Positions 47,390 to 57,033 of a stretch of DNA of 64,000 nt are shown here, piece by piece; position 1 is the stretch's first letter; each line of letters opens with the position of its first letter. The position numbers and the translations under genes were made by a program. The notes below the pieces were generated by a model that saw nothing but the letters and a program-made list of their open reading frames with translations, was not told where the DNA came from and ran no database searches. Origin of the DNA: Psychroserpens damuponensis (GTDB lineage Bacteria > Bacteroidota > Bacteroidia > Flavobacteriales > Flavobacteriaceae); NCBI RefSeq assembly GCF_000826655.1, contig NZ_JXJO01000002.1, positions 1 to 64,000 on the forward strand, in the 5' to 3' direction.

Positions 47390-48520
47390 TTACTTTTCTG
47401 TTGAGTTAGTATTGTCTTTAAAAGGCTTAACTAACATCCCTGCGTAAGCACCTGGAACTGCCTTTTTAAGAATAACTGTACCATTAGGCACATTTTTTAA
47501 AACCACTTTTGTGTCAGAAAAATACACTGGCTTTACATCTATAACATCTAACAAGGAATCTTTAACTACAAATATTTGTTGGGCTTCTAATAAAAGGTTT
47601 CTATCTATTTCAATAGCATCGCTTTCTTCTTTAGCATTTAAATTTGCTTCTAAATACATACCTTCTTTGAGGTTTTCGTGCTTTACTTCAATAAACGCTG
47701 TTATGGTTTGAGTAGTCGCATCAATACTTCCATTAACTCGAGACACCTTACCAATATAGGTTTCGGTATTATCTAAATTATTTAAAGTAACAGGTTCACC
47801 TACTTTAAGCAAATTAGCATACGTTTTACTTACTGCGACTTCCATTTCGTAAATAGAAGTATCAATAAATTCACCTAATTTTTGGCCACTTCTTATTAAT
47901 GTACCTTCTGTAACTAATGCCTCAGTTAAAATTCCTGAAAAAGGTGCAGATATATAATACTTGGCTAAACGTTGCTCTAAATTTTTCACATTGTAATAAT
48001 TAGATACAATGCTTCTTCCTGTGATAAAGTAGTTTTCTTTTTCAGAAGTCATTTCAGGAAGTTGAGGCGTTGTTTTGTTTAAATCAAAATTGTTTAGATA
48101 GCTTTGCCATTTATCAAAAACTTCAGGAAAATCCAGTCTCAAATCTGGCATAATTGCTGCAATAGAATTATACAAGTTACTCTTAGAAGATTGTACGCTT
48201 GCATAATATTCTGCAGCATCAATTTTTATTAAGGTTTGTCCAACTTTATATTCTTGTCCTGCTTTAAACAACTTACTTCCTGGCTTAAAGATTCCTTGTA
48301 CTTCTGCATAAATCTCTAATCTACGTTTAGCTTCAAGACTTCCATTTGCAGCAATAACTATTGGTATAGTACTGTTTGTAACTGTATCTGTAAATACAGT
48401 TTTAACAATTTTTGCTTGTACAGGTTTGGGTTTATTTTTGTTGGCTATTAATTGTTTGGCTATAAAAAATGAGCCGACAATTAAAAGAATACCGATAACA
48501 GAAAGTATAATATTTCGCAT
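47390..48520 (-). CDS. RND periplasmic adaptor (membrane-fusion protein)
   Basis: This 376-residue protein has an N-terminal membrane anchor (ILSVIGILLIVGSFFIA), a biotinyl-lipoyl-like half (ANGSLEAKRRLEIYAEVQG), a helical hairpin and the adaptor beta-barrel (YISAPFSGILTEALVTEGTL). It bridges the RND pump and the TolC-like duct and is the first gene of the three-gene operon. The hairpin is shorter than in AcrA. No regulator gene is adjacent. Confidence 0.9.
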   Translation of the reverse strand: MRNIILSVIGILLIVGSFFIAKQLIANKNKPKPVQAKIVKTVFTDTVTNSTIPIVIAANGSLEAKRRLEIYAEVQGIFKPGSKLFKAGQEYKVGQTLIKIDAAEYYASVQSSKSNLYNSIAAIMPDLRLDFPEVFDKWQSYLNNFDLNKTTPQLPEMTSEKENYFITGRSIVSNYYNVKNLEQRLAKYYISAPFSGILTEALVTEGTLIRSGQKLGEFIDTSIYEMEVAVSKTYANLLKVGEPVTLNNLDNTETYIGKVSRVNGSIDATTQTITAFIEVKHENLKEGMYLEANLNAKEESDAIEIDRNLLLEAQQIFVVKDSLLDVIDVKPVYFSDTKVVLKNVPNGTVILKKAVPGAYAGMLVKPFKDNTNSTEK

Positions 48521-48617
48521 TGATCTAAATTGGTTGAACTAGTTAGACCGCAAAAATATTAGTAAGTTTAGTCGTGTTTTGTTAATTATTCCTTAAAAAA
48601 ATAAAATTGTTTACTTT

Positions 48618-50525
48618 CTAACTTAAATCATCTAGTTCGAGTGTAATGACTTCCCAATCAGACATTAATTTTTGAAGTTTATCTTTTTTTGCTTGGTAAC
48701 GATCAAAAAAGCTTGCATCTGATGCCGTAGCATCATAATTTGTAGCAAGATCAACATCATCCTTTTTGATATCCTTTTCTAAAGCATTAATCTTAGACTC
48801 GATATTACTTAACTTATTGTTTAAAGATTTAAGTTTTTTTTGATCTTGATAGGACTGTTTACTAGTTTCCTTAGGAGTTTCTTTAATAATAGTACGCTTT
48901 TCTACTTCACGCAAATTCTCAACATTACGAGCCTCTAGGTAGAAATCAATATCACCTAAATATTCTTTTATTTTCTGGTCTTTAAATTCATAAACATTAT
49001 TGGTAAGACCTTGAAGAAAATCCCTATCGTGCGAAACTAAAATCAAAGTCCCTTCAAACTTTTTTAGTGCTTCTTTTAGAACGTTTTTAGATTTGATATC
49101 TAAGTGGTTTGTTGGCTCATCCATGACCAACATATTAAGTGGTTGAAGCATTAGTTTTGCTAAAGCTAAGCGATTTCTTTCTCCACCTGATAATACACGT
49201 ACATACTTTTCGGCCTCATCACCTCGAAATAAAAATGATCCTAGAATATCACGAACCTTGGATCTATTTGTTTCGTTTGCAGCATCAATCATAGTGTCTA
49301 AAACAGTTTTGCTACCATCTAGATATTCTGCTTGATTTTGAGCGAAATACCCTATTTGAACATTATGACCTAATTTTAAATCACCTTGATGCTTCAATTC
49401 TCCAACAATAATTTTTGCAAGTGTTGATTTTCCTTGTCCGTTTTGACCTACAAAAGCAGTTTTACTATCCCTTTCTATTAATAAATTAACATCTGTCAAC
49501 ACATGCTTATCTCCATAATTTTTAGAAATATGCTCAGCTTCAACAACTACTTTCCCAGGAGTTATAGACACTGGGAAATTTAAAGTCATCACACTGTTGT
49601 CATCTTCATCAACCTCAATACGATCCATTCTATCTAACTTCTTGATCAGCGATTGCGCCATTGTAGCTTTACTAGCTTTGGCTCTAAACTTTTCAATAAG
49701 TTTCTCGGTTTGTTCAATTTGCTTCTGTTGATTTTTCTGCGATGCTAATTGTTGGGCTTTAATTTCATTTCTAAGTACTAAAAACTTAGTATATGGTTTT
49801 GGGTAATCATAAATTCTTCCGAGGGAAATCTCAATAGTACGATTGGTGACATTATCTAAAAACATTTTATCATGAGAAACAATCACCACTGCACCAGAAT
49901 AGCCCTTTAAGAAATTCTCTAACCAAATTATAGACTCAATATCTAAATGGTTGGTTGGCTCATCTAACAATAAAATGTCATTATTTTGAAGCAATAGCTT
50001 TGCCAATTCAATTCGCATTCTCCATCCACCAGAAAAGGTATCTGTTAGTTTTTCAAAATCATCGCGTTCAAAACCTAAACCTTGTAATATCTTTTCGGTT
50101 TCACCTTGATAATTATAACCTCCAATAATTTCATATTGGTGTTGGATATCATTTAAATCAATCATTAACTGGTTATAGCCTTCACTTTCATAGTCGGTAC
50201 GCTCTGCCAATTCTTTATTGACAAACTCCATTCTAGCTTCTAAGGCTTTGATGTCTTTAAACGCTTCATAAGATTCTTCTAAAACCGTTCGTCCTAAAAC
50301 AAAATCAATATCTTGTTTTAAAAATCCAAAACTTAAATTTTTATCTGCTGCAATTTGACCAGAATCAGGCTCTAATTCTTTAGATAAAATTTTGAGCATG
50401 GTAGATTTACCAGCTCCATTCTTACCGATCAAACCAATGCGGTCACCAGGACTTAATTTAAAGGTTATATCTTCAAATAAGTAGTCACCTTGAAATGATA
50501 TGGAAAGATTATGAATATTGAGCAT
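48618..50525 (-). CDS. ABC-F family ATPase (YdiF/Uup-like)
   Basis: This 635-residue soluble protein has two ABC domains. Walker A motifs are GLIGKNGAGKST and GQNGQGKST; signatures are FSGGWRMRIELAKLL and LSGGERNRLALAKLM; both Walker B regions read LLDEPTNHLD or VMDEPTNHLD. The linker between the domains is basic and helical, and the C-terminus is a coiled coil (KLKSLNNKLSNIESKINALE) like that of Uup. ABC-F proteins act on the ribosome to relieve stalling or on DNA-related processes; the paralogue class cannot be settled by eye. Confidence 0.9.
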   Translation of the reverse strand: MLNIHNLSISFQGDYLFEDITFKLSPGDRIGLIGKNGAGKSTMLKILSKELEPDSGQIAADKNLSFGFLKQDIDFVLGRTVLEESYEAFKDIKALEARMEFVNKELAERTDYESEGYNQLMIDLNDIQHQYEIIGGYNYQGETEKILQGLGFERDDFEKLTDTFSGGWRMRIELAKLLLQNNDILLLDEPTNHLDIESIIWLENFLKGYSGAVVIVSHDKMFLDNVTNRTIEISLGRIYDYPKPYTKFLVLRNEIKAQQLASQKNQQKQIEQTEKLIEKFRAKASKATMAQSLIKKLDRMDRIEVDEDDNSVMTLNFPVSITPGKVVVEAEHISKNYGDKHVLTDVNLLIERDSKTAFVGQNGQGKSTLAKIIVGELKHQGDLKLGHNVQIGYFAQNQAEYLDGSKTVLDTMIDAANETNRSKVRDILGSFLFRGDEAEKYVRVLSGGERNRLALAKLMLQPLNMLVMDEPTNHLDIKSKNVLKEALKKFEGTLILVSHDRDFLQGLTNNVYEFKDQKIKEYLGDIDFYLEARNVENLREVEKRTIIKETPKETSKQSYQDQKKLKSLNNKLSNIESKINALEKDIKKDDVDLATNYDATASDASFFDRYQAKKDKLQKLMSDWEVITLELDDLS

Positions 50526-50611
50526 TTGCTACTTTTGTTACAATGAATTATCTATTAAAAACGTAAATTTGTATTTTACATACAAAGCGCAAAAGTAATC
50601 AAAAATAAATC

Positions 50612-51001
50612 ATGTTAAAAGGAACCAAAATTTATAGCATTTTTACAGGAGCATGCCCAAAATGCCAGCAAGAGTCCATGTATGAGACCAAAAATCCTTA
50701 CGTACTTGGTGATGTTTTAAAAATTAATGAGCATTGTTCTCACTGCAAATTCAAATATCGTATTGAACCTTCATTTTTTTACGGATCCATGTATGTTAGT
50801 TATGGCGTTGGTATCGCATTTGCAGTTGCTGCTTTTGTGATAAGTTACTTAATGCTTAACAGCTCATTAATGACTGCTTTTATCGCAATTGTTGTAACTC
50901 TAATTGCTTGTGGACCAATAATCATGAGATTATCTAGAAATATTTGGATTAATATGTTTGTGAGTTACGACAAGTCATTGGCAAAAAAACAAGTGTCATA
51001 G
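50612..51001 (+). CDS. DUF983 family membrane protein
   Basis: This 129-residue protein has a cytoplasmic zinc-ribbon-like start (GACPKCQQESMY, then CSHCKFKY) followed by two membrane helices (GIAFAVAAFVISYLML and AFIAIVVTLIACGPIIM). This is the DUF983 family; its role is unknown. It is divergent from the ABC-F gene with an 86-bp gap. Confidence 0.85.
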   Translation: MLKGTKIYSIFTGACPKCQQESMYETKNPYVLGDVLKINEHCSHCKFKYRIEPSFFYGSMYVSYGVGIAFAVAAFVISYLMLNSSLMTAFIAIVVTLIACGPIIMRLSRNIWINMFVSYDKSLAKKQVS

Positions 51002-51037
51002 TAGATATTTTATCACTTCGGAAATTGGCCAGACGTC

Positions 51038-52084
51038 CTACTTTTTTAATCTTTTGATATCAATTTCAGGATCTAACAGTGTCCCTTTTTCAATATAATT
51101 AAAGAGTTGTTCGGCTACATAAGGAGATATCATCACGCCTCGTGTACCTAAGCCATTTAATATGTGTACGTTGTTGTGCTCTGGATGCGATCCTACCAAC
51201 GGCCTTCTATCTTTTGTTGTTGGTCTTATACCAGCAACTTGTTTCACAACTTTAAAGTCGCACGTGATAATCTGTTTGAGTTTATCTACTAATTCGTTTT
51301 TAGCATGTTCTGTAATTCTATGTGTTTTATCCTCGCGTTCATAGGTTGCTCCAATCCAGAATAAATGGTTACCCAAAGGAACTATAAACACTGAAGATTT
51401 CATAATAAACTCCATTTGCAACTCTGGCGCTTCTATGGTTAACATCTCTCCCTTAGTTCCGTTTAGAGGCAGTTGTTTAAAAAATGGATTATGATTTACT
51501 CCAAAGCCTTCAGCAAAAACAATATGGTTTGCCTTTATATGTTTATATTGGATAAACTCTTGTTCTATTTGTAATTGATTATACTGAAATTCTTCAACTA
51601 CAAATTTGTCGTGCTCTTCAAGATAAGTTCTATACGACTTCACTAGTTGAGAAGTATTTACTCTACCAGAATGTAAAACCTCCCCAAACCCAAAATTAGC
51701 ATTTATATTAGGGTTCGTGTTCTTTATTAAATTAGTGGATAGAAAGTCTTCTAAAACAGGCTTATCTGAAGCAGTGAACCAATCATTTTGCTCCTCAACC
51801 GAAGTAAAACGTCTGTACACTGGTAATTGATAATCTAATTTTACATTAAGGAGTTGCTCTAGTAGCTTGTATTTTGGTAATGCTAAGTTCAGTTGGGCTT
51901 TAGCATTCCATACTTTAGTAAAGCGTTTTAAAATCACGGGATTGTACAAACCTGCAGCTACACTTGAAGATTGTTGTGAACTATTATCAAATACAATAAA
52001 TGTTTTATTAGCAGCACGCAACTGCTCACAAAAAGCAATACCTGCAAGCCCATTACCAACGATGATATAATCTACTTCTTTCAA
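51038..52084 (-). CDS. FAD-dependent oxidoreductase of the DadA/glycine oxidase type
   Basis: This 348-residue protein starts with a Rossmann nucleotide-binding motif (YIIVGNGLAGIAFCEQL) and ends with the family's second FAD segment (VAGIRPTTKDRRPLVGSHP, LNGLGTRGVMISPYVAEQL). It has the architecture of the DAO family (amine or amino acid oxidation). The substrate is unknown. It is probably monocistronic, downstream of the convergent DUF983 gene. Confidence 0.85.
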   Translation of the reverse strand: MKEVDYIIVGNGLAGIAFCEQLRAANKTFIVFDNSSQQSSSVAAGLYNPVILKRFTKVWNAKAQLNLALPKYKLLEQLLNVKLDYQLPVYRRFTSVEEQNDWFTASDKPVLEDFLSTNLIKNTNPNINANFGFGEVLHSGRVNTSQLVKSYRTYLEEHDKFVVEEFQYNQLQIEQEFIQYKHIKANHIVFAEGFGVNHNPFFKQLPLNGTKGEMLTIEAPELQMEFIMKSSVFIVPLGNHLFWIGATYEREDKTHRITEHAKNELVDKLKQIITCDFKVVKQVAGIRPTTKDRRPLVGSHPEHNNVHILNGLGTRGVMISPYVAEQLFNYIEKGTLLDPEIDIKRLKK

Positions 52085-52173
52085 TATGCTATCGATTTTA
52101 ATGTAAAGATAAATAAGATCTATTTAAATCATTTAACTTTACTTAAAAGGTTCTCATTTCCGAAGTTAAAACA

Positions 52174-52207
52174 AAAAAAAAACGCCCACTTTAACAGTGA
52201 GCGCTTT
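52174..52207 (-). terminator. Intrinsic terminator after gldN
   Basis: On the minus strand AGCGCTCACT-GTTAA-AGTGGGCGTT forms a 10-bp stem (two G-U pairs) followed by a long T-run, 17 bases after the gldN stop. It ends the gldKLMN transcript. Confidence 0.75.
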
Positions 52208-52223
52208 TTATATAATTGTTGTC

Positions 52224-53123
52224 TTAGTAAGACCACATGTCTTGCTCGAAGTCACGAATCTTCTCTTTAATACGATCTGATTCTAAAAGTTGCATAAGCG
52301 CATTGTCTGCGATATAATCTTTAACTTCTCTATCACCATATACGTTTTCTTCTTTGTACATGTAGCCATTAAAGCGTCTTGAATTCAACAAATGATCAAA
52401 AGTCAATGGCATAGCACTGTTTTTGTTGTTGAATGCTTTCCCTTCATGTAAAACTTCTCTTGCTTCAGGATAGAATACCCAAAATAATGCGTTAGGCAAT
52501 TTTTGAGTTTCATCTTCAGAATCTAAGAAGTTAACATCTGGAGCAGCTGGTGCGATACCAAGAATTCTATATTTCAATTCTCCGTGACGCTTATCAAAAT
52601 ACCAAAGGCCTTTAATTAAATAAGCACTAATATGGTAAGCTTCAATGTTTGTTGTTGTGATATACTCAGGATCTACATAGCCATCTGCATTTAATTGATC
52701 GTAACCAATATCTAAAGTATCTACTTTAGTTGTGATGTCTTTAATCTCCTTTTGAGTTCTTTTTTGTGAAAAATAAGAATCGTTATACACATTAGTAATT
52801 TTACCATCTTTAACTCCTTTAATCAAGGTATGATATAAAGAACGTCTTTCTCTACCGATATTATTAGTATCTACTGGAAAGTATAATGGAAAATTTACAC
52901 GTTCGTCTAAAACAACTTTCTCCCAAGTCATTCTAGAAAACAAAATGTCTCTATCATCAACATAACCATATTCTAACGGTTTGTCATAATCTAATGCTAA
53001 TTGCGCTTCAGTTTTAACACCAACCTCTGTAGGTTTTTTGGCATTTAAAAGATTAGCTTGAGAACACACATTAGATGTGATACAAACTGTGGCAATGATT
53101 GATAATAAAAATTTATAATTCAT
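52224..53123 (-). CDS. gldN: Gliding motility / type IX secretion protein GldN
   Basis: This 299-residue protein has a signal peptide (...CITSNVCSQ) and the GldN family features: LLNAKKPTEVG, DDRDILFSRMTWEKVVLDERVN and the C-terminal YMYKEENVYGDREVKDYI. GldN forms a periplasmic ring with GldK that surrounds or docks the type IX translocon. It is the last gene of the gldK-L-M-N cluster, and its length is typical. It is needed for export of proteins with type A sorting domains, such as the one at 3235-5598. Confidence 0.95.
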   Translation of the reverse strand: MNYKFLLSIIATVCITSNVCSQANLLNAKKPTEVGVKTEAQLALDYDKPLEYGYVDDRDILFSRMTWEKVVLDERVNFPLYFPVDTNNIGRERRSLYHTLIKGVKDGKITNVYNDSYFSQKRTQKEIKDITTKVDTLDIGYDQLNADGYVDPEYITTTNIEAYHISAYLIKGLWYFDKRHGELKYRILGIAPAAPDVNFLDSEDETQKLPNALFWVFYPEAREVLHEGKAFNNKNSAMPLTFDHLLNSRRFNGYMYKEENVYGDREVKDYIADNALMQLLESDRIKEKIRDFEQDMWSY

Positions 53124-53158
53124 CTTTTTAATTTTAATTTGGGTTATATACTCGAAAA

Positions 53159-54724
53159 TTAGTTCGTTAGAGTAATAATAATTGGAGATGCAGGTTTAAT
53201 TGCAGGTCCATTACTTCTTGATTTAATATCAAATATTTGAACTTGAGATCCACGTTTAGCACTACTTAATGCAGACTTTGCAGCACCATTAAGTCTGTTA
53301 CCAGAACATGATACTGAAGGCTTCCCTTCTACTTTAATTTTGAATCCAGTTACTGTTAACGGTAAATCAAAATCAAAATCTTCTAAGACTGCTTCAACTT
53401 TACCTACAGCAACATTGTTTCTTGGTAATTTAGGATCAGACTTACCAGCCATTTGACCAGAAGGTTTAGGAATATCCTTAATTCTAAACACTGCTTTATC
53501 ACTAACTCTTGTACCATCATCAAGTGTAGCTGTTACATTAATCGTAACTTCTCTACCCGACGTTGGAACCATACTGTATTTACCAGTACCTGAACCTTTT
53601 TTCAATCCAGATCCAGATGCCGAAACTTTATTATCTGGTACACCAGCAAATGAGATTGTCATTGGGTTTACAACACCACGATAAACAACATTCATTTTAT
53701 CTGCAGAAATAGTTGCAGAGTTTGGACGTGGTACTACTACATAGTTAGCATCAACGATAGGAATTTCTAATTCTTTACCACCTTCAATAAATGTAAATTT
53801 ACCTTCAATGTTATGTTCTCCTACTGCTCCAACATTAAAATCTAATCTCGCTGCACCTGAAGAATCAATAGCTTTAGACAAATCAATTTGTTCACCTTGA
53901 ACTGTTAATTTTGTAGGTGGAACGTTAGCATATTTACCGATTACAATTCTACCTTGAAACTTTTCACCTGCGAAAAATGCAGATTTGTCTGCTAATACAA
54001 TAGCTTTATAATTATTAAGAGATGTTGCCTCTATAGCGACATTACCTAAAAATAAATTCAACATATTTGATTCAGCAACTTTAATATCGTTTTGTAAAGC
54101 TGTTAACTTAGTATAAGAAGCTATAGCAGGAAATCCTTGAAAATGGTAAGGTAACCAATCTATCTTCTTATTATCTTTATTAAGCTGTTGTTCTGTACTA
54201 AATGTACTTTGAAAATTCTCACTAGTACCTCTGTAAGACTCATCTGTAGCTAAAATAGCCGTGATAGACTCTTTATACTCATTGATTTGAGCCATAACTT
54301 CTTGACCTTTTTTAGTCAATCTATCACCAGTGAACCAAGCTTCATCTAAGATATCAGTCTTATCCATTGCTTCAAATGGTAATTTCCCTGTTTCTGGATC
54401 TACTTTATAATCACCTTCTCTTAGCAAGTCAGTCTTTAAAGATTCAATATATTTATAAAATTTATCAGAAGCAATTTGCACTTGTTGAGCTCTTGCTGCT
54501 GGAACTTTAAATTCAGCAGGATTTTCCCCACCTTTCTCAATTAAATCTGTTAATAGAGCTTCATTTCTATCAGAAGATTTTTCATTTGCATCTGCAAACT
54601 TAATCTCCATTAAACCGAAAGCAGACAATACTTCTTTCGACATGTTCATAGCCATCATCGCAATGAAGACTAAGTACATTAAGTTAATCATTTTCTGCCT
54701 TGCAGATAATTTTCCTCCTGCCAT
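53159..54724 (-). CDS. gldM: Gliding motility / type IX secretion protein GldM
   Basis: This 521-residue protein has a short cytoplasmic start and one membrane helix (about 10-30, MINLMYLVFIAMMAMNMSKEV), then a large periplasmic part of helical bundle and Ig-like domains. It assembles with GldL as the proton-driven motor of type IX secretion and gliding. It lies 45 bases after gldL and 35 bases before gldN on the same strand. Confidence 0.95.
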   Translation of the reverse strand: MAGGKLSARQKMINLMYLVFIAMMAMNMSKEVLSAFGLMEIKFADANEKSSDRNEALLTDLIEKGGENPAEFKVPAARAQQVQIASDKFYKYIESLKTDLLREGDYKVDPETGKLPFEAMDKTDILDEAWFTGDRLTKKGQEVMAQINEYKESITAILATDESYRGTSENFQSTFSTEQQLNKDNKKIDWLPYHFQGFPAIASYTKLTALQNDIKVAESNMLNLFLGNVAIEATSLNNYKAIVLADKSAFFAGEKFQGRIVIGKYANVPPTKLTVQGEQIDLSKAIDSSGAARLDFNVGAVGEHNIEGKFTFIEGGKELEIPIVDANYVVVPRPNSATISADKMNVVYRGVVNPMTISFAGVPDNKVSASGSGLKKGSGTGKYSMVPTSGREVTINVTATLDDGTRVSDKAVFRIKDIPKPSGQMAGKSDPKLPRNNVAVGKVEAVLEDFDFDLPLTVTGFKIKVEGKPSVSCSGNRLNGAAKSALSSAKRGSQVQIFDIKSRSNGPAIKPASPIIITLTN

Positions 54725-54769
54725 GTTAATTAGTTTTTTTAGTTGTTAATATTATAGTTAAAAAACTAA

Positions 54770-55405
54770 TTAGTTTTTGTTCATTGCAGTTAACATTCCT
54801 CCGTAAACACCATTTAAAGATGATAAGTTAGATGCTAAAGATGACATTTGTTCTTTTAATTTCTCTGCATTAGCAACAGATTCTTCGTTAATTGTAGCTT
54901 GACGACTAGCAGCTTCCATTTGTACTTTATAAAGACTATTTAAAGACTCCATTTGAGCAGCAGCTAAAGTCATTTCTTCACCATACTTCTTTTGAGATGC
55001 CATAGCATCAACAGTTGGGCTAATTCCTTTTGCAGCACCTTCAAAATTTTTGATACTGTTACCAAGACTTGCCATTAACTCACCATCAATTTTAGCATCT
55101 TTTAATAAGTTGTCTAATTTTTTTGACAATAAACCTTCAGCATCTTTAGGCTCTTCTTTTTTAGCCTTTCTAGATGTAACTGCTCCTCCAGCTAATTCAG
55201 GATAAACTAAAGACCAATCTAAATCTGATTGTTGTCTTTCAAATGCAGAATATGTAAATACCAAGGCTTCAACAATCATCCCTATAGTTAAAATCAACGA
55301 ACCTCCTGGCCAGTGTTGAATTTTAAATAAAGCTCCAAGTATAACGATTGCAGCTCCAAGTCCGTAGACCATATTAGCGATTGTGATTTTTCCTTTCTGT
55401 GCCAT
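54770..55405 (-). CDS. gldL: Gliding motility / type IX secretion protein GldL
   Basis: This 211-residue protein has two membrane helices in its first 60 residues (MVYGLGAAIVILGALFKI, LILTIGMIVEALVFTYSAF) joined by the conserved HWPGG turn, and a cytoplasmic coiled-coil tail. The helix-1 lysine and the glutamate in helix 2 belong to the motor core with GldM. Length and order are normal for the cluster. Confidence 0.95.
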   Translation of the reverse strand: MAQKGKITIANMVYGLGAAIVILGALFKIQHWPGGSLILTIGMIVEALVFTYSAFERQQSDLDWSLVYPELAGGAVTSRKAKKEEPKDAEGLLSKKLDNLLKDAKIDGELMASLGNSIKNFEGAAKGISPTVDAMASQKKYGEEMTLAAAQMESLNSLYKVQMEAASRQATINEESVANAEKLKEQMSSLASNLSSLNGVYGGMLTAMNKN

Positions 55406-55476
55406 AATGTGTTTGTTTTTAGTTTTTTAAGTTAGTTGATAACTTAAGTAGATTAATATTTAGTTTAGTTAATTGT

Positions 55477-56847
55477 TTAGTTTGTTGCTGCATTTTTGGT
55501 TACTTCTGTCCCCATATAATCTTGAACAGTTCTAAAACCAATATAGCTTCTTGCAGAATCAGCATATTCGTAATCTCTAGAACTTACTTGTAAGAAGTAT
55601 GCAACATCTTTCCAAGAACCACCACGAACTACTTTACGTTCGTTATCTGGATTGTTCACGTTTGGATTAAACGATGCCATATATTCATATGAAGCAGCGT
55701 CATAAGACCCTTGTACCCATTCTGAAACGTTTCCAGCCATATTATATAAGTTGAAATCGTTTGGTTCATAAGCATCAGCCTCTACAGTATATAAAGCTTG
55801 ATCTGCTGCATAATCACCACGTAATGGCTTAAAGTTTGCCATAAAACATCCTCTATCATTTTTAGCATAAGGTCCACCCCAAGGGTAAGTACCTCCTTGT
55901 AATCCACCTCTTGCAGCATATTCCCATTCTGCTTCAGATGGCAATCTATAAGAATTCACAAAATGATTTCCTTTTGATTTTCTATAAGCGTTATGATACA
56001 AAGTTCTCCATTGACAGAACGCTTTAGCTTGTTTCCAAGAAACACCTACTACTGGATAATCACCATAAGCATCATGCCAGAAATAATCATTGTGCATTGG
56101 TTCATTATAAGAATAAGAGAAATCTCTAATCCAAGCAGTTGTATCTGGATACACTTTCACCTCTTCTGTAACGATAACATCACTACGCTTTAAATCTCTG
56201 TTTTTAGCAGCTTTTTGGATATCCATGTATTTGTATTGGAACTTAAACTTAGTTACATCCCAAGTACGTTGACCATTATAAGATTCTTCAATAGGAAGAT
56301 ACATAGTATCCATTACCTCAGCATAATATTCATCTGGGTAATCTGCTGTATCAAAAATCAAATCAACATCTTTGTTCAATTTTTTCCCTTCGTAGCCTGT
56401 AGGTCCTAAGCCACTGTAGTTGTTGTCCATGTATTTTTCATACACAGTCATTTCTTCAGGGTCTGCACCTTGAAATGCAAATTCTCCAATACCTCCATTT
56501 CCAGGAGCTTCACCAATTTCGTCAGCTAATATTGCCAATTTGGTGTAGATCGTAGAGTCTCTTACCCATTCTACGAATTGACGGTATTCACTGTTAGTGA
56601 TTTCAGTTTCGTCCATGTAAAAGGCTCTAACTGTTACGGTTCTAGTTGGAGCATCTTGCACTCCTGCTAAATCGTCATCAGATTTACCCATAATAAATGC
56701 ACCACCTGGTACTAGCGTCATACCGTAAGGTTTTTCTGGGTGCCATTTCTTTCCTTTAACACCTACGAGTTGTCCTCTGTCTCCAGAGTTACAACTTACC
56801 ATAAGGGCTAAAACAGTTGTCAATAAAGCAAACTTCTTAATATTCAT
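55477..56847 (-). CDS. gldK: Gliding motility / type IX secretion lipoprotein GldK
   Basis: This 456-residue lipoprotein (lipobox LMVSC, Cys 19) has a formylglycine-generating-enzyme-like (FGE-sulfatase) domain: GMTLVPGGAFIMGKSDDD, YDAASYEYMA and RVVRGGSWKDVAYFLQVSSR with a final GFRTVQD. GldK forms the outer-membrane-associated ring with GldN. It is the first gene of the cluster, preceded by a 186-bp gap containing the promoter. Confidence 0.95.
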   Translation of the reverse strand: MNIKKFALLTTVLALMVSCNSGDRGQLVGVKGKKWHPEKPYGMTLVPGGAFIMGKSDDDLAGVQDAPTRTVTVRAFYMDETEITNSEYRQFVEWVRDSTIYTKLAILADEIGEAPGNGGIGEFAFQGADPEEMTVYEKYMDNNYSGLGPTGYEGKKLNKDVDLIFDTADYPDEYYAEVMDTMYLPIEESYNGQRTWDVTKFKFQYKYMDIQKAAKNRDLKRSDVIVTEEVKVYPDTTAWIRDFSYSYNEPMHNDYFWHDAYGDYPVVGVSWKQAKAFCQWRTLYHNAYRKSKGNHFVNSYRLPSEAEWEYAARGGLQGGTYPWGGPYAKNDRGCFMANFKPLRGDYAADQALYTVEADAYEPNDFNLYNMAGNVSEWVQGSYDAASYEYMASFNPNVNNPDNERKVVRGGSWKDVAYFLQVSSRDYEYADSARSYIGFRTVQDYMGTEVTKNAATN

Positions 56848-56916
56848 AGAAACTTGAGGTTAAATTATTTAGTTGTAATTATGTGTTAATTCTTGTACTT
56901 AATTTTTTTAAGGATG

Positions 56917-56947
56917 TAAACATATTTATATATATTGATAAATCCAA
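56917..56947 (-). promoter_or_regulatory. Putative gldK promoter
   Basis: On the minus strand a TTGG box (56944-56947) is followed about 19 bases later by TATGTTTA (56917-56924), one mismatch from TAnnTTTG. It lies about 70 bases before the gldK start, in the only long gap of the cluster. Confidence 0.4.
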
Positions 56948-57033
56948 TTTTTTTTCAATATTTTTTACACTTAATCCCAAAAAGTTAACATTTCATCGAT
57001 TAAAGAAATGTTAAATTTATCATCTCATCGATA